A stretch of 64,000 nt of DNA from Haloarculaceae archaeon H-GB1-1 (GTDB taxonomy: Archaea > Halobacteriota > Halobacteria > Halobacteriales > Haloarculaceae): the NCBI GenBank assembly GCA_029688825.1, contig JARUKX010000011.1, forward strand, positions 1 through 64,000, written 5' to 3'. Within the stretch, counting starts at the first letter, position 1. Each line of letters begins with the position of its first letter. Below the pieces are notes generated by a model. That model had not been told where the DNA came from and searched no databases. It saw nothing but the letters and a program-made list of their open reading frames with translations. The translations under genes were made by a program, and so were the position numbers. This document shows, piece after piece, positions 25,331 to 34,924 of this stretch.

Positions 25331-27778
25331 ATGGACGAACAGAATCGGCGGGAGATCAAAAAGAGAGGCGACCAGTCGGATCGCTCCCGGTCTGTCGAAG
25401 CCGATTCTGTCGCATGGAATCACTTTTTTGAGGCGGAAGGGCGAACGCCAGAGAGGACCGACATGGCAGACGAGGACAGCGAGTTCGAAGAGACAGCTGA
25501 GAGAAAACTTCAGGAACGGCCGAATGCGCTCAAAGCGCTCAAACGGGCGAGTGAGGTTTTTGTCGGCCTGCCTGACGGTGTTGACAACAGTATCCGGACG
25601 TATGTCTCTGAACTCCCGCAGTGGTTCCGACACTCACACCAAATCGAAGCCAAGGTTCGAGTGGGAGAAGATGTGTTCGAAACGGACGGGTTCCATCCGA
25701 CTACTGACAGCCTGACAGCGAAGACTCGCACACGTACCGGGTCGACGGTCGCGATGACAGTCGTCTGTACGGATCAGCGATCCAGCACGAGCCAGCGGTC
25801 CTGGCTCGCAAGCGAACGAGAACTGGCCGACGCGGTCGTATCTCTCATCAGATCTGAAATCGACAGATGGGAAATAGACAGCCTGAAGCGCGTGTCGGAT
25901 GGTGTTGCCGTCCTCGACAGTGACCTCACATACATATACGTGAACAAACAGGCTGAAAAGCTTCTCGGTGAGGACAGCGAAACACTCCGTGGTGAGAACG
26001 TCTGGGACGTTTTTCCTGAAGCAGCCGACACCATCGCCGAAGAGAAAATCCAAACGACTCTCGAAACGCAGTCGCCGACGTCCTTCGAGCGATACAACGC
26101 CGAAATAGAACAGTGGATCGAAGCCAGAATCCACCCGAGCGACGACGGCGTAATCATCGTATTCACCGATATCACGGACTCGAAAGTAGCCCAACGGGAA
26201 CTGGACCACGTTCTGGAAACGACTCCCGTTGGAATCGTCCTCCTGAGCGCCGAGGGGAATATCACTCGCGCAAATTCCCGTGCAGAGGAGCTACTTGGCC
26301 TGTCCAGATACAAAATTGACGGAAAAGGGTACGACCACCCCGACTGGGAGATCTGGGACGAGGCGGGCAATCCGATCCCGCGTGGAGACCATCCGGTCAC
26401 ACGTGTCCGCAGAACTGGCGAGTCTATCAACGGGTTCACCCACGGAATTACCCTCCCGGATGGTTCCGAACGGTGGCTGATGACTAACGTTGCACCCATC
26501 AAGAGTGAGGACAGTTCGATCGAGCAGATCATCGTTGTGCTGGAAGACATCACCGTTTCCAAACGTCTCGAACAACTCGTCGAGACGCTCCAGCCAGTCA
26601 ACGAGGTTCTCAACAGCGCAACAGCGGGCGAGGAGACCAAACAGGCCATCTGTGAGTTACTGACGGAAACGCGGGAATACCAGTACGCACGGATCAGTGA
26701 ACACACCCCGGGCACGGCACTGACCGAATCGGAATTCGAGGAGCGGTCAGAGGATGTCGCTGCCAACGAGTCAGTAACTCGCCCGATACAATCGCAAACA
26801 GAGATCGCTCCGGCAAGGGTCGCTGTCGAAACAGGCGAGATACAGGTCGTTACGAGGGACCAAACAGACACACAGTTCGAGCGGTGGCGAGCAGACACAC
26901 TGGACCTGGGGTTCCAGGGTGGAGCTATCGTTCCTCTCGAGCATCGCGGTCGTGTCTACGGTCTGCTCGCCCTGTATACGGATCGTCGAGAGGCGTTCGA
27001 GGGCCGCGAGCAGACACTCCTGACAACGTTCGGTGAGAGGGTTGGGCAAGTTCTTCACGCACTTGCGACAGAGCGTATTCTCCATGCCGACACAGTGGCC
27101 GAACTCACGTTCGAAAGCACTGACTCGGCGTCGTTTTTCGTCTCCGCGTCCGAACAACTAGAGTGTACGATCGAGATCAGGGACACGATTCCGGCCTCGG
27201 ATGCGATGCTTATCCACTATGCCTCTGTTCAGGATGCTTCGTTGGATGCCCTCAATGATATCGCGGAGAAAACAGACTGTACCGCCCAGCTTCGACAGAT
27301 CCGGCACACTGAGGACCTGCCCGGTGGTGACGTCGAAATCGGACTGCACCGGGGGTCTCTGGCACAGACACTCGTTACAGAGGGGGCAGTCGTTACGACG
27401 GACACGATAACTAACGGCCGGGCCGAAGTCGTCTGCGAAGTACCACTTGGCAACGATATCGGTTCGCTTGTAACAATTTTGCAGGATTCGTTCCCAGAAA
27501 CAACGTTGGTCTCGAAACGTGAATGCACTCCCTCTGGGAAGTCGAATACAGACTCAGTCATTCCGGTGCTGGGGGATGTCTTCGAAACCGAACTCACGGA
27601 CCGTCAACAACAGGTCCTGCGAGCTGCGATGTACGGTGGGTACTTCCAGTCACCGCGGCGAAGTACGGCAACTGAGCTCGCCGACGCGCTCTCACTGACC
27701 CAATCGACTTTCTCATATCATCTGCGAAATGCACAGCAAACGCTTTTTGAGCGACTATTCGACCGATTACAGCGATAA
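25331..27778 (+). CDS. Bat-type multi-domain regulator (PAS-PAS-GAF-BAT-HTH_10)
   Basis: This 815-residue one-component regulator begins with a basic/acidic leader and a domain containing WFRHSHQIEAKVRVGEDVFE, resembling N-terminal domains of haloarchaeal kinases. Two PAS domains follow (about 180-290, starting VSDGVAVLDSDLTYIY; and 300-415), then a GAF-like domain, a BAT region (FFVSASEQLECTIEIRDTIP) and the C-terminal HTH_10 (LTDRQQQVLRAAMYGGYF ... ALSLTQSTFSYHLRNAQ). It presumably converts a redox or light cue into transcription, as Bat does. The ATG at 25331 follows a TATA-like stretch at 25298-25305 by about 26 nt, consistent with leaderless expression. Confidence 0.88.
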   Translation: MDEQNRREIKKRGDQSDRSRSVEADSVAWNHFFEAEGRTPERTDMADEDSEFEETAERKLQERPNALKALKRASEVFVGLPDGVDNSIRTYVSELPQWFRHSHQIEAKVRVGEDVFETDGFHPTTDSLTAKTRTRTGSTVAMTVVCTDQRSSTSQRSWLASERELADAVVSLIRSEIDRWEIDSLKRVSDGVAVLDSDLTYIYVNKQAEKLLGEDSETLRGENVWDVFPEAADTIAEEKIQTTLETQSPTSFERYNAEIEQWIEARIHPSDDGVIIVFTDITDSKVAQRELDHVLETTPVGIVLLSAEGNITRANSRAEELLGLSRYKIDGKGYDHPDWEIWDEAGNPIPRGDHPVTRVRRTGESINGFTHGITLPDGSERWLMTNVAPIKSEDSSIEQIIVVLEDITVSKRLEQLVETLQPVNEVLNSATAGEETKQAICELLTETREYQYARISEHTPGTALTESEFEERSEDVAANESVTRPIQSQTEIAPARVAVETGEIQVVTRDQTDTQFERWRADTLDLGFQGGAIVPLEHRGRVYGLLALYTDRREAFEGREQTLLTTFGERVGQVLHALATERILHADTVAELTFESTDSASFFVSASEQLECTIEIRDTIPASDAMLIHYASVQDASLDALNDIAEKTDCTAQLRQIRHTEDLPGGDVEIGLHRGSLAQTLVTEGAVVTTDTITNGRAEVVCEVPLGNDIGSLVTILQDSFPETTLVSKRECTPSGKSNTDSVIPVLGDVFETELTDRQQQVLRAAMYGGYFQSPRRSTATELADALSLTQSTFSYHLRNAQQTLFERLFDRLQR

Positions 27779-28240
27779 TGACCAACATCCTGCCCGAGGT
27801 GTGGAAACCCCTGAAGAAGAATACCGGATTGTGCGCTTCTGTGACCCTCTGGGAAGTTCTCTCATCGAATCTTGACGTCTGTCATCCGGTCACGCCCCAT
27901 GCCTTCTCTGGCAGTTAGCCGATCCAACGCACTTCTTCCCCAATCGCGCCGATATTGACGCATCCGAAAGCAGGTGTTCCGATCTGTAAGTCCCGACGTT
28001 AGTGGCACAACGGTGCTTTTGAAAGCGTCGTACTCAGCGTCTCGTAGTGGCACCAACTCGTGAATCTCGCCAGAGTGTATTTCGACGGATTGCCCACCGA
28101 CCACACGCTGAGTGGCAAGTGTACGATGCGACACCGCTGTACGAGCGAAACCCGCTTGACGGTCTGGAATCGGATATTCGGACAGTCTCGCGGACCTGGT
28201 TCAAACACGACCGCCACGATCGATCGAGAACTTCACCTGC
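27779..28240. other. Non-coding stretch before the decayed transposase
   Basis: No supported gene on either strand. It may contain the eroded 5' part of the transposase that follows, but I could not align it to any known N terminus. A minus-strand ORF here looks like chance. Confidence 0.35.
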
Positions 28241-28980
28241 TCACTTCCGCTGGCGTATTTCGAATTCGACGCGCACGACCGGTACGCAGGACCGATTCGC
28301 TACGAGATGGACACGCTCTGTCGCGTGTTTGTCCTGAAGTTCGACAGCCAGCACGTTCTGGAGATGCTCAGCCAGTGTGGCCTGTCGTACGTCGTGCCCA
28401 TGCGGATGCAGACCAGCGAGAAAGCCCACGCGAAGCGGTTGCGCCAGCGAGATCAAGACCGGTACGAGACCGAGCGGAAGTTCCATCTGGAGAACACCGA
28501 GTGGCACGAGACGACGCTGATCTACCGACGGAGAGAGAACGCTGAGCACGATGACCACCGGCAGTACTCGGTGTTTATGTCGAATAGTGGGAACGGACAC
28601 CTCACTGAGCAGGGGTATCGCTGGAAGATCGAGAGTGGCTATCGGTCGATTACGCGGTTCATGGCCGCGACGACGTCGAAGGATTTCCAGCTTCGATTCT
28701 TCCACTTCGCGTTCGCGCGTCTGCTCTACTCGATCTGTTCGTTCAGGTCGAGTTGATCGGTGAGTATGAACACTCGCCGCTGGTGACGCCGGATGATATC
28801 TTGACGCTGCTGACGAAGGAGACGGGAATCGGCTATCGGCTACTCAGTCCGGGAAGGCACCGAAGTTCTGAGTGGCAACACTGGAAGCAAACTCGGAAAT
28901 ATCCCGACATGGTTGGTAGTGGGATGAGAGTGGTCGTTCGAACATCGGCTGAAGCAGCTTCTGCTCATTTATTCGGTTGA
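28241..28980 (+). mobile_element. Degraded insertion-sequence transposase (ISH/IS4-like)
   Basis: The 3' two thirds of a haloarchaeal IS transposase are visible. It begins with FDSQHVLEMLSQCGLSYVVP and continues through MQTSEKAHAKRLRQRD. It then reaches a YRWKIESGYRSITRFMAATT box typical of the IS4-type C-terminal catalytic region, and FHFAFARLLYSI. Near 28750 the frame shifts, and the protein continues with VELIGEYEHSPLVTPDDILT and a short tail. The N-terminal catalytic part is missing or unrecognisable and no terminal inverted repeats were found, so it is an inactive relic. It lies beside the recombinase/partition module. Confidence 0.75.
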
Positions 28981-29095
28981 GAACACGCATTGCAGCCCCT
29001 CTAACCTCGGTATGGTCTCAACTCCCGGCCAAATCAATTCTGTATATCGAAATGTAGTTTATATAGTGGTGAATCGGCCGCAGTCTTGCGATTCG

Positions 29096-30316
29096 ATGAG
29101 AGAAATGGGGGTTTCACAGCCACTGTGTTTTAGCCGAGAAAAACACAGTAGATTGAAGGGGGTCGCCCCCGTCGGTGGAACACGAATCGTGTCCGGGAGC
29201 AATCCGACGCCTGAATCTGAGGGTGTGCGCATCGAGGAGGCCGTCGAGTCCCGACTCCGCTCGCTGGACGCCGGGAACTACCGGGCGACCTCTCGGGTCG
29301 TCCTGGAAACGTTCGCCGACTTTCTGCGGACACGACGGTGTGTGGAGACGCTCGACGAACTCTCGGTCACGGACTGTCGTCGCTACGCCCAGCACCTCCG
29401 GGCACGCGTCAGGGACGACGAGGACGACCTCTCCGCTACGTCCGCGCACGCGCAGGGACCCTACTTCACCGTCGTGCGGTCGTTCCTGGGCTGGTGCATC
29501 GACGAGGAGTGGCTCGACCGCAATCCCGCTCGTCCGAATCGCGTGACCGACGAACTCCCCGAGCACCACGGGTCGAGCGACCAGCAGTTCTGGGAGCAAC
29601 GCCACCGCGAGGCCATCCTCTCGTTCGTCGACGAGCGGGCACGGCACGCACTGGACGGCGAGGGTGATGTCCCGCTCGAACGCGCCTACCGTGACCGGGC
29701 GGTCGTCGCGATGCTGGCGCTGACCGGTATCCGCGGGGCCGAACTCTTCAGGGACCCGAAAGACGAGTACCGGAACGGGCTTCGGTGGCGTGACGTCGAT
29801 CTCGACGCCGGCGTCGCCAGCGTGTTGGGGAAGGTCCGGGAGACCGAACACGTGGCGCTTCCGAGTACCGTCTGCTCGTATCTCGACCGCTATCGTCGCG
29901 TGCAGGACCCGCCGACGGACGACTGGCCGGTCGTGCCGACCGCCCACGGCCCAACGCTTGCCGCCGCAGTCAGGGACCGCCTCGGCGAACGCGGCTGGGA
30001 CGAGACGGAGATCGCCGACGCGCTGGCAGAGGGGACACAGACCGTCATTTCGACGCACGAAGTCGTTCCGCCGGCGCTGACGAAGAACGGCGGCCGAAAC
30101 CTGATGCGCCGGCTCTGTGCATCGGCGGACGTCGATATCGACGGCGAGTACCTCAAGCCCCACGGCGGTCGTCGCGGGCTCGGCAGCCAGCTGTACGAAC
30201 GCGACGCCGAACTGGCCCAAGAGACGCTCCGGCACCGCTCCATCGAGACGACCCACGACGCCTATCGGCAGAAACAGGCCGAGCGTCGCCGGGAGCGTCT
30301 CGACGACATTCTGTAG
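29096..30316 (+). CDS. Tyrosine recombinase/integrase (XerD-like)
   Basis: This recombinase has about 406 residues. The N-terminal SAM-like core-binding domain begins near VLETFADFLRTRRCVETLDE. The catalytic domain carries the active-site Arg in TGIRGAEL, HGGRRGLGSQLYERD (His-x-x-Arg), and HRSIETTHDAY with the His and nucleophile Tyr. All expected residues except the Lys are easily seen. The start is uncertain: ATG 29096 follows a TATATAG element by about 35 nt, while GTG 29189 would begin at the folded region. It precedes the parA gene by about 125 nt and could serve integration or dimer resolution of a plasmid-like element. Confidence 0.88.
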   Translation: MREMGVSQPLCFSREKHSRLKGVAPVGGTRIVSGSNPTPESEGVRIEEAVESRLRSLDAGNYRATSRVVLETFADFLRTRRCVETLDELSVTDCRRYAQHLRARVRDDEDDLSATSAHAQGPYFTVVRSFLGWCIDEEWLDRNPARPNRVTDELPEHHGSSDQQFWEQRHREAILSFVDERARHALDGEGDVPLERAYRDRAVVAMLALTGIRGAELFRDPKDEYRNGLRWRDVDLDAGVASVLGKVRETEHVALPSTVCSYLDRYRRVQDPPTDDWPVVPTAHGPTLAAAVRDRLGERGWDETEIADALAEGTQTVISTHEVVPPALTKNGGRNLMRRLCASADVDIDGEYLKPHGGRRGLGSQLYERDAELAQETLRHRSIETTHDAYRQKQAERRRERLDDIL

Positions 30317-30344
30317 CGAGAGCTATCGCGGTTCATTTTGCATT

Positions 30345-30430
30345 CTCTATAGAAGTCCATATAGCTCCATCTCGAAGGGTGTCTGACGAAAATTTAAGGC
30401 TAAAGCCAGCACTGTAGGAACTACTATAGG
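30345..30430 (+). promoter_or_regulatory. CTATAG-type boxes and promoter of the parA operon
   Basis: The gap between recombinase and parA contains CTATAG at 30347-30352 and 30424-30429, plus related boxes (CATATAG near 30359, CTGTAG at 30412). An AT-rich element at 30391-30397 could be the TATA box. The same hexamer recurs throughout the region downstream of the operon, suggesting autoregulation by the operon's DNA-binding protein. Confidence 0.5.
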
Positions 30431-30440
30431 AGATTCACCG

Positions 30441-31307
30441 ATGGGAGATACACTCCGCGCCGCGGCGTTCCTCGACAAGGGTGGCACCGGGAAGACGACG
30501 ACCGTCGCACACCTCGGCGTCGCGCTCGACGAGCTCGGCTACGACGTGCTCGTGTTCGACCTCGCTGGCAAACAGGGCGACCTGGCGAAGCACTTCGGCG
30601 TCTGGGAGCGCTATCAGGAGCGCATCGAGGACGACGAGGCGTGGCCAAACGTCAGCACGGTGTTCGACGACGCGTGGGACACCATCGCTGGGAAGCTGGG
30701 CGACGACGCCGTCGTCGACCTCGTGGTTCCGACCGAGGAGGGACCCGATCTCGTGCCGGCACATCCCGGCCTGGACACGCTCGATTCCGAACTCGGGAAC
30801 ATCGACGACACACGCGAGCGGTACAGTCGCCTCGAACGCTTCCTCGACGAGTACGTCGACCCGCTGGGGTACGACGTGATACTCATCGACCTGCCGGGGA
30901 TGACGAACAACGTCTCCTACAACGGGCTCTGGGCAGCGCGGCACGTGATCACCCCCGTCGAGATGGGGCCGTTCGAAGCCGAGCAGGCCGACGCGCTCCG
31001 GCGCGACCTCGCGAAGATCGCCGAGAACTTCGCCGTCGACATCGACCTCGCGCTGGTGTTGCCGAACAAGGTCGACACCCGGACGAAACTCGCCGAGGAG
31101 TACCTCTCGGCGTTCACCGACGAGTATCCGGACGCCATCGCGCCGGAGTACGTGCCCTATTCGCAGGACATCCGCAACGCCGCCGAGAACGGCGAGACGG
31201 CCTTCGCGCTGGCGGAACCGTCGACCACGGCGCGACGGGCACGCGAGGCGTACCTCGACGCCGCGGAAACGCTCGTCGAGCGACTTGGAGGTGAACACCA
31301 TGGCTGA
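30441..31307 (+). CDS. ParA/Soj family partition ATPase
   Basis: This 288-residue protein has the deviant Walker A KGGTGKTTT at residues about 13-21, Walker A' in VLVFDLAGKQGDLA, Walker B in YDVILIDLPG and a late AEEYLSAF ... YSQDIRNAAENGETAF segment typical of ParA/Soj. It uses ATP to position plasmid or chromosome copies with a centromere-binding partner. A GGAG motif about 8 nt before the ATG could act as a ribosome site. The next gene overlaps its stop, giving a two-gene par-type operon, and the recombinase lies upstream. No replication initiator gene was found in the window. Confidence 0.9.
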   Translation: MGDTLRAAAFLDKGGTGKTTTVAHLGVALDELGYDVLVFDLAGKQGDLAKHFGVWERYQERIEDDEAWPNVSTVFDDAWDTIAGKLGDDAVVDLVVPTEEGPDLVPAHPGLDTLDSELGNIDDTRERYSRLERFLDEYVDPLGYDVILIDLPGMTNNVSYNGLWAARHVITPVEMGPFEAEQADALRRDLAKIAENFAVDIDLALVLPNKVDTRTKLAEEYLSAFTDEYPDAIAPEYVPYSQDIRNAAENGETAFALAEPSTTARRAREAYLDAAETLVERLGGEHHG

Positions 31308-31686
31308 GGACGTCGACCTGGAGGAGCTGAAACGACAGACCTCGCAGGGCGACCGCATCGAAGAAGCTGCGTCGGCGGAGGATCGGCGCGACCTCGTCGA
31401 CGACGTGGTCGCTGAACTCGACGCTATCGATGCCGGCGAGAAGCAGAAAACGGTCAGCGTCTGGGACGGCCCCCTCGCCGCGTTCGTCCGCGCGCTGGAA
31501 GACGATTCGGAACGGATGGATTCGATCGGGCACGCGCTACAGCGCAACCTCGGCGTCGAGGAGGGTGACATCGACCGGAGCGAGATACTTCGGCTGGCCC
31601 TTCGCGTGGGCTTCGAGGAGGCTGCGCCCGAGCAGTTCGAGGCGTTGCGGGACGCCGTTCGCGAGCACGCCACGAAGAACCTATAG
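31300..31686 (+). CDS. Putative ribbon-helix-helix partner of ParA
   Basis: This is a 128-residue acidic protein. Its first part is disordered and charged, and the C-terminal half contains DRSEILRLALRVGFEEAAPE followed by FEALRDAVREH, which fits a ribbon-helix-helix helix pair in form. ATG 31300 overlaps the parA stop by eight bases, and the stop codon itself lies in a CTATAG box (31681-31686). In type Ib partition systems the small RHH partner binds repeated DNA at the centromere, which matches the dense CTATAG boxes downstream. The fold is inferred from pattern, not from a recognised family signature. Confidence 0.6.
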   Translation: MAEDVDLEELKRQTSQGDRIEEAASAEDRRDLVDDVVAELDAIDAGEKQKTVSVWDGPLAAFVRALEDDSERMDSIGHALQRNLGVEEGDIDRSEILRLALRVGFEEAAPEQFEALRDAVREHATKNL

Positions 31687-32372
31687 GTAACTCTTTAGCT
31701 AATCCTTTAGTTTCTCGGACAGTGATTCCGTTAGGTTACTCTATAGGAATTGCAATATCTCGCTCGTACTGTCGTGCCCACCTACTACCAGCCACCAAGT
31801 CGGTCGTAGTCGCCTTCACGGACCCATGTCCGCGGGGAAGCGCCGTGACGGTCCACCTTTGATGTGACATACTTCGCCGATACCGCCTGCTCCATCGGAC
31901 GAATGATGCACAGAGAGGTCGTGCTGTCCTATTGAATTCAAAATAGAGATCTCTATAGGACAGTCTCTCTCCTCGAACGTTTTCGCAGTTCGGTCCCCAT
32001 CGAAGGTTCTCCTCTGCTGCTTGCTACCGACATCCGAAGACTTCTCTGTTGAATCGGCGACCCTGTGGGGTTTCTAACTGCTGTAGCAGAGCTGTAGATT
32101 CGCAGAGTTCACTGTCTATAGGGATTACTACCGATATAGTTATATGATATCCTATAGAATTTGAGTTGGATATTTCGATATGCCGTGCACTGTTCCTCCG
32201 ACGAGAAACGGTGACACTTCAACAGCGGCCAGCCGTCTTTTTGGACACAGCCCGTGCGTAGTGCCTGGAGAAGACCTCGCCACGTCGGTACGGATCGAAT
32301 CGATTGGACTATCCGGTCGTTACTGCAGCCCGACGGTCGTTCAGCTATCGTCGGTGAGGGTCCCGGCCGAGG
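31687..32372. other. AT-rich non-coding region with scattered CTATAG boxes
   Basis: No supported gene. Perfect CTATAG hexamers occur at 31741, 31953, 32116 and 32152, with related GATATAG near 32133. This spacing is irregular, unlike the strict array that follows. It probably belongs to the same centromere/control region. Confidence 0.5.
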
Positions 32373-32636
32373 TGATAGAAATTGCTGTAGAAGGCCCTGT
32401 AGAAGATTCTGTAGAGGGTCCTGTAGAATTCGATATAGAGGATTCTGGAGGTTATGCTGTGGGGAATTCTGTAGAAAGTACTGTGAGCGACCCTATCGGA
32501 AAGATCGTAGTAAGGGCTGCATCATAACCAATAGGTTTTCCTATAGGCTCTCCTATAGGAATTCCAGTAGCTCTATGATCTAGATCTGATATAGCTACAG
32601 CAATTCCTATAGCTATGGCTGTGGCTATATCTACAT
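32373..32636. repeat. 12-bp periodic CTGTAG/CTATAG array
   Basis: From 32373 onward a hexamer of the form C-T-R-T-A-G recurs every 12 bp for about 17 units: for example 32385, 32397, 32409, 32421, 32433, 32469, 32541 and 32553. Degenerate members lie between them at exactly the same phase. After a half-step shift near 32595 the spacing tightens to 6 bp (32607, 32613, 32619, 32625, 32631). The segments between hexamers vary. A palindrome TCCTATAGGA is at 32551-32560. The phase runs through the stop codon of the only ORF here, so DNA-level function is favoured over coding. Confidence 0.75.
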
Positions 32637-32975
32637 TCACCAGAATCGCTCGTCGGTCTTGCGAACGGGAGCACGTAATCAGCGAACGGACGTATGGGTC
32701 ATCGGTCGAGAAGTGATCGGTGGCGGTCACTGCCGACGAGACGCAATAACCCGGGTCGGTAAGGGTGGCGACGCCATCTCCTTCGTGAAATACCTGCACT
32801 GGACGCGACACGCTTCAGTGACGCTGCCGTTGAAACCGTTTCGATAACTCACGAACTGTGGTCCGGTGCAGGCGACACACCAGTGTGACCGTCGAAGCCT
32901 CTGGTCAGTGCTTTCTCCGGAACCGTGACAGACTGTCCGCCGAACGCGACTGCCAGAAAACGGGGGCAACGCGGC
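32637..32975. other. Non-coding stretch downstream of the array
   Basis: No supported gene or repeat was seen; base composition returns to the typical GC-rich level. Minus-strand frames that enter from the array look like translations of repeat DNA. Confidence 0.4.
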
Positions 32976-33257
32976 CTAATGCCCGCAGTCGTAGTTCGGC
33001 GACTCTGAATGACCGACTGAACAGGAGTCGACGGCGTTGTCGTTGAACTCGCCGCCGAGCGTCGGGTTCTGCTCGAAGGCGGTGTCCGAACCAGTCTGTT
33101 CAGAACCGTCGTAGTGGGGTCCGTCTTCACCAGCGGTCTGCATCCCGGCTGGATTGTGCGCTGCAGCCGGACCCGTCGCGACGACGAGTCCTGCGAGCAG
33201 GAGCACGCCGGCGACGATAGCGAGTCGCGTCGCGGATTTCGTTCGTGTCTGTAGCAT
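32976..33257 (-). CDS. Small secreted protein with Sec signal peptide
   Basis: This 93-residue protein starts MLQTRTKSATRLAIVAGVLL and has a hydrophobic core ending in GPAAAHNPAG, a plausible signal-peptidase site after the AAA. The mature part is about 55 residues, acidic and polar, with two Cys near the C terminus (DSCSVGH and NYDCGH) that could form a disulfide or bind metal together with His. Several Asn-Pro and Gly-Gly turns suggest a compact or disordered exported peptide. No family recognised. The ATG at 33257 is chosen because it opens directly into the signal sequence. Confidence 0.6.
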   Translation of the reverse strand: MLQTRTKSATRLAIVAGVLLLAGLVVATGPAAAHNPAGMQTAGEDGPHYDGSEQTGSDTAFEQNPTLGGEFNDNAVDSCSVGHSESPNYDCGH

Positions 33258-33885
33258 CGTTGCACTTCCGCGAAGACCACATGAGTACATTGTAATGCTG
33301 TGTTTATCTCTAAAATCCCTGAAACAGATTCGGAAATATTTTCGATGTGCCGTGGTCCCGAGCGTTCCCCGTCCACGAACGCGTACTGTTCGATCTATCC
33401 CTGTCGGGATTCACCCGTAAGATCTCTTCGGGGCAGTCTTTCCGCCGTGGGGTGGCGTCCGCTCGACGAGGGACCTGATCGCCGAGTGACTGCCGTCGAC
33501 GCCAGCAAGAAGGGGGTCGAGGAGAAGCACGCCGACAGGAATCGCTCGGTCCCTGCCTACATCATTCCCTGTAGGAAACTATTTAGTCATCAGTCAGTGG
33601 CAGGATAGTGGCCAGAACTCTGTCGAAACGTCCCGTGAGGAGAGGCAGACGCGGTCGAACGTTCCCGGGTCCAGAGTGCGGTCGATTCCGTTTGCTCGGC
33701 GAACTGACCGCACAGCGCATTCTCGGTGGTGCGATCGAGCGCCGAGCTGACGATTCGGTTCATCCCAATTCGTCCGTATCAGGACACGCCGGTGTGGCGA
33801 CTGGAGCCTGAACCGTATATCGCTATACGCAGAACGAGGGGGCCGTGGAGTTCTGGCCAGGCGGCCATTGCCTCGGGTGGACGGC
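33258..33885. other. Non-coding stretch
   Basis: The first 50 bases probably hold the promoter of the secreted-protein gene on the minus strand (AT-rich around 33285-33310). No convincing gene was found in the remaining 570 bases. Confidence 0.4.
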
Positions 33886-34191
33886 TTACTCCTCGTCGAA
33901 CCGTGTGATCCGATAGCGCTCGACCGCGCGCTGGGCGGTCGCCAGGTGCGACTGGACGATCGAATCGTCGGCGTTGGCCGCCAGTTCGACCAGATTGTCC
34001 TCTATCTTCGTGAGAGTCGCCGCGTTCGCCGGAGACCCCTCGAAATCGAGGTCCGCGAACGCGACGTCGCCATCGGTCGGTTCGTCGACCGCCGCGTCGA
34101 GTACCTCCTGGAGCACGGCCGAAATAGACTGGAGCTCCGTCCGAACGTCGTTGTGTGAGACGGCGCTGGTGGCGCGATCGATCTCGTCCAT
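33886..34191 (-). CDS. Small helical acidic protein (possibly DUF7553-like)
   Basis: This is a 101-residue all-helical acidic protein: a helix around NDVRTELQSISAVLQEVLDA, a loop, then a helix pair with LTKIEDNLVELAANADDSIV and HLATAQRAVERYRITR. The helical half shares its pattern with the N terminus of the neighbouring protein at 34268-34843, so the two are probably distant paralogs. Resemblance to haloarchaeal DUF7553 is only suggestive. No motif indicates an enzymatic role. ATG 34191 follows a GTG at 34194. Confidence 0.55.
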   Translation of the reverse strand: MDEIDRATSAVSHNDVRTELQSISAVLQEVLDAAVDEPTDGDVAFADLDFEGSPANAATLTKIEDNLVELAANADDSIVQSHLATAQRAVERYRITRFDEE

Positions 34192-34267
34192 CACCTTTTC
34201 GAGCGGCTCCGTACGGGACGGTAGGCGAGAGTCGGAAAGGGCTTCCCGGGACTCCGCCCGCAGTCGC

Positions 34268-34843
34268 TCACTGCTCGGTCGGTGGCGTTCGCGTCACGAC
34301 GGCGGAGTAGTCGGCGTCGACGGGTGCCGTCGTCGAGAGGGTGACCGTCCCTTCGTCGCCGGCGTGGAGTTCGATGGGGGTCGACGCCGTGTGCAAGACG
34401 TCTCCGTCCGCGCCGTAGAACACCGCTTCGACCACGCCCTCGGTCGCGTCGCCGACGTTCGCGAGGGTCGCGTGGACGGTCACCGGCTCCTCGTCGACGT
34501 CGGTGATGCGAACCTCCGAGTCCGTGTCGCGCTCCGTGACGCGGGACTCGATGACCACGAGGTCGTCGTCGGAATCGGCAGTCGCGTCCCTGAAGATCTG
34601 GATGCGATTTCTGGCCGCCTCGAACCGCCGACCCGCATCAGCGTCCGTCTCCCGTTCCTGGAGGCGCAGAAGGGTGTTCTCGACGTCGTCCAGTACTCCC
34701 ATCGAGTCGGCACCGTCGGGGCGAGAGAGGCGGTCGAGTTTTGCGAGGACGTCCGCTATCTCCTCGTCGACGTCGTTATCGGAAGCCTGTTGGGCGCTTG
34801 CGAGGTCGTCCCGAAGGTCGATGATGCCAGGAAGTCGTACCAT
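34268..34843 (-). CDS. Helical N-domain plus Ig-like C-domain protein
   Basis: This 191-residue acidic protein has an N-terminal helical part (about 1-90; LDRLSRPDGADSMGVLDDVE and RRFEAARNRIQIFRD) related to the next small gene. The C-terminal beta-sandwich-like part (about 95-188; VTVHATLANVGDATEGVVEA, GDEGTVTLSTTAPVD) resembles CARDB/Ig-type folds. There is no signal peptide or membrane segment, so it appears cytoplasmic despite the extracellular-type beta domain. The gene pair is transcribed toward the recombinase region. Function unknown. Confidence 0.6.
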   Translation of the reverse strand: MVRLPGIIDLRDDLASAQQASDNDVDEEIADVLAKLDRLSRPDGADSMGVLDDVENTLLRLQERETDADAGRRFEAARNRIQIFRDATADSDDDLVVIESRVTERDTDSEVRITDVDEEPVTVHATLANVGDATEGVVEAVFYGADGDVLHTASTPIELHAGDEGTVTLSTTAPVDADYSAVVTRTPPTEQ

Positions 34844-34924
34844 AGCGATTCGGTATCACTACACGCCGGGTGAAGATGTGGCTTGGGCTGGTCGCAGCCG
34901 TGACGTCCGCGACGGCTGCTGGTC

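Noticed and set aside
27862-28134. Minus-strand ORF of 90 codons before the transposase
   Set aside because: No family resemblance, and it overlaps the probable eroded 5' part of an insertion sequence.
32180-32811. Plus- and minus-strand ORFs with 4-residue periodic translation
   Set aside because: The periodicity follows the 12-bp DNA array and continues past the plus-frame stop codon, so coding is unlikely.
33608-33811. Plus-strand ORF of 67 codons
   Set aside because: Arg-rich chance frame without any motif.
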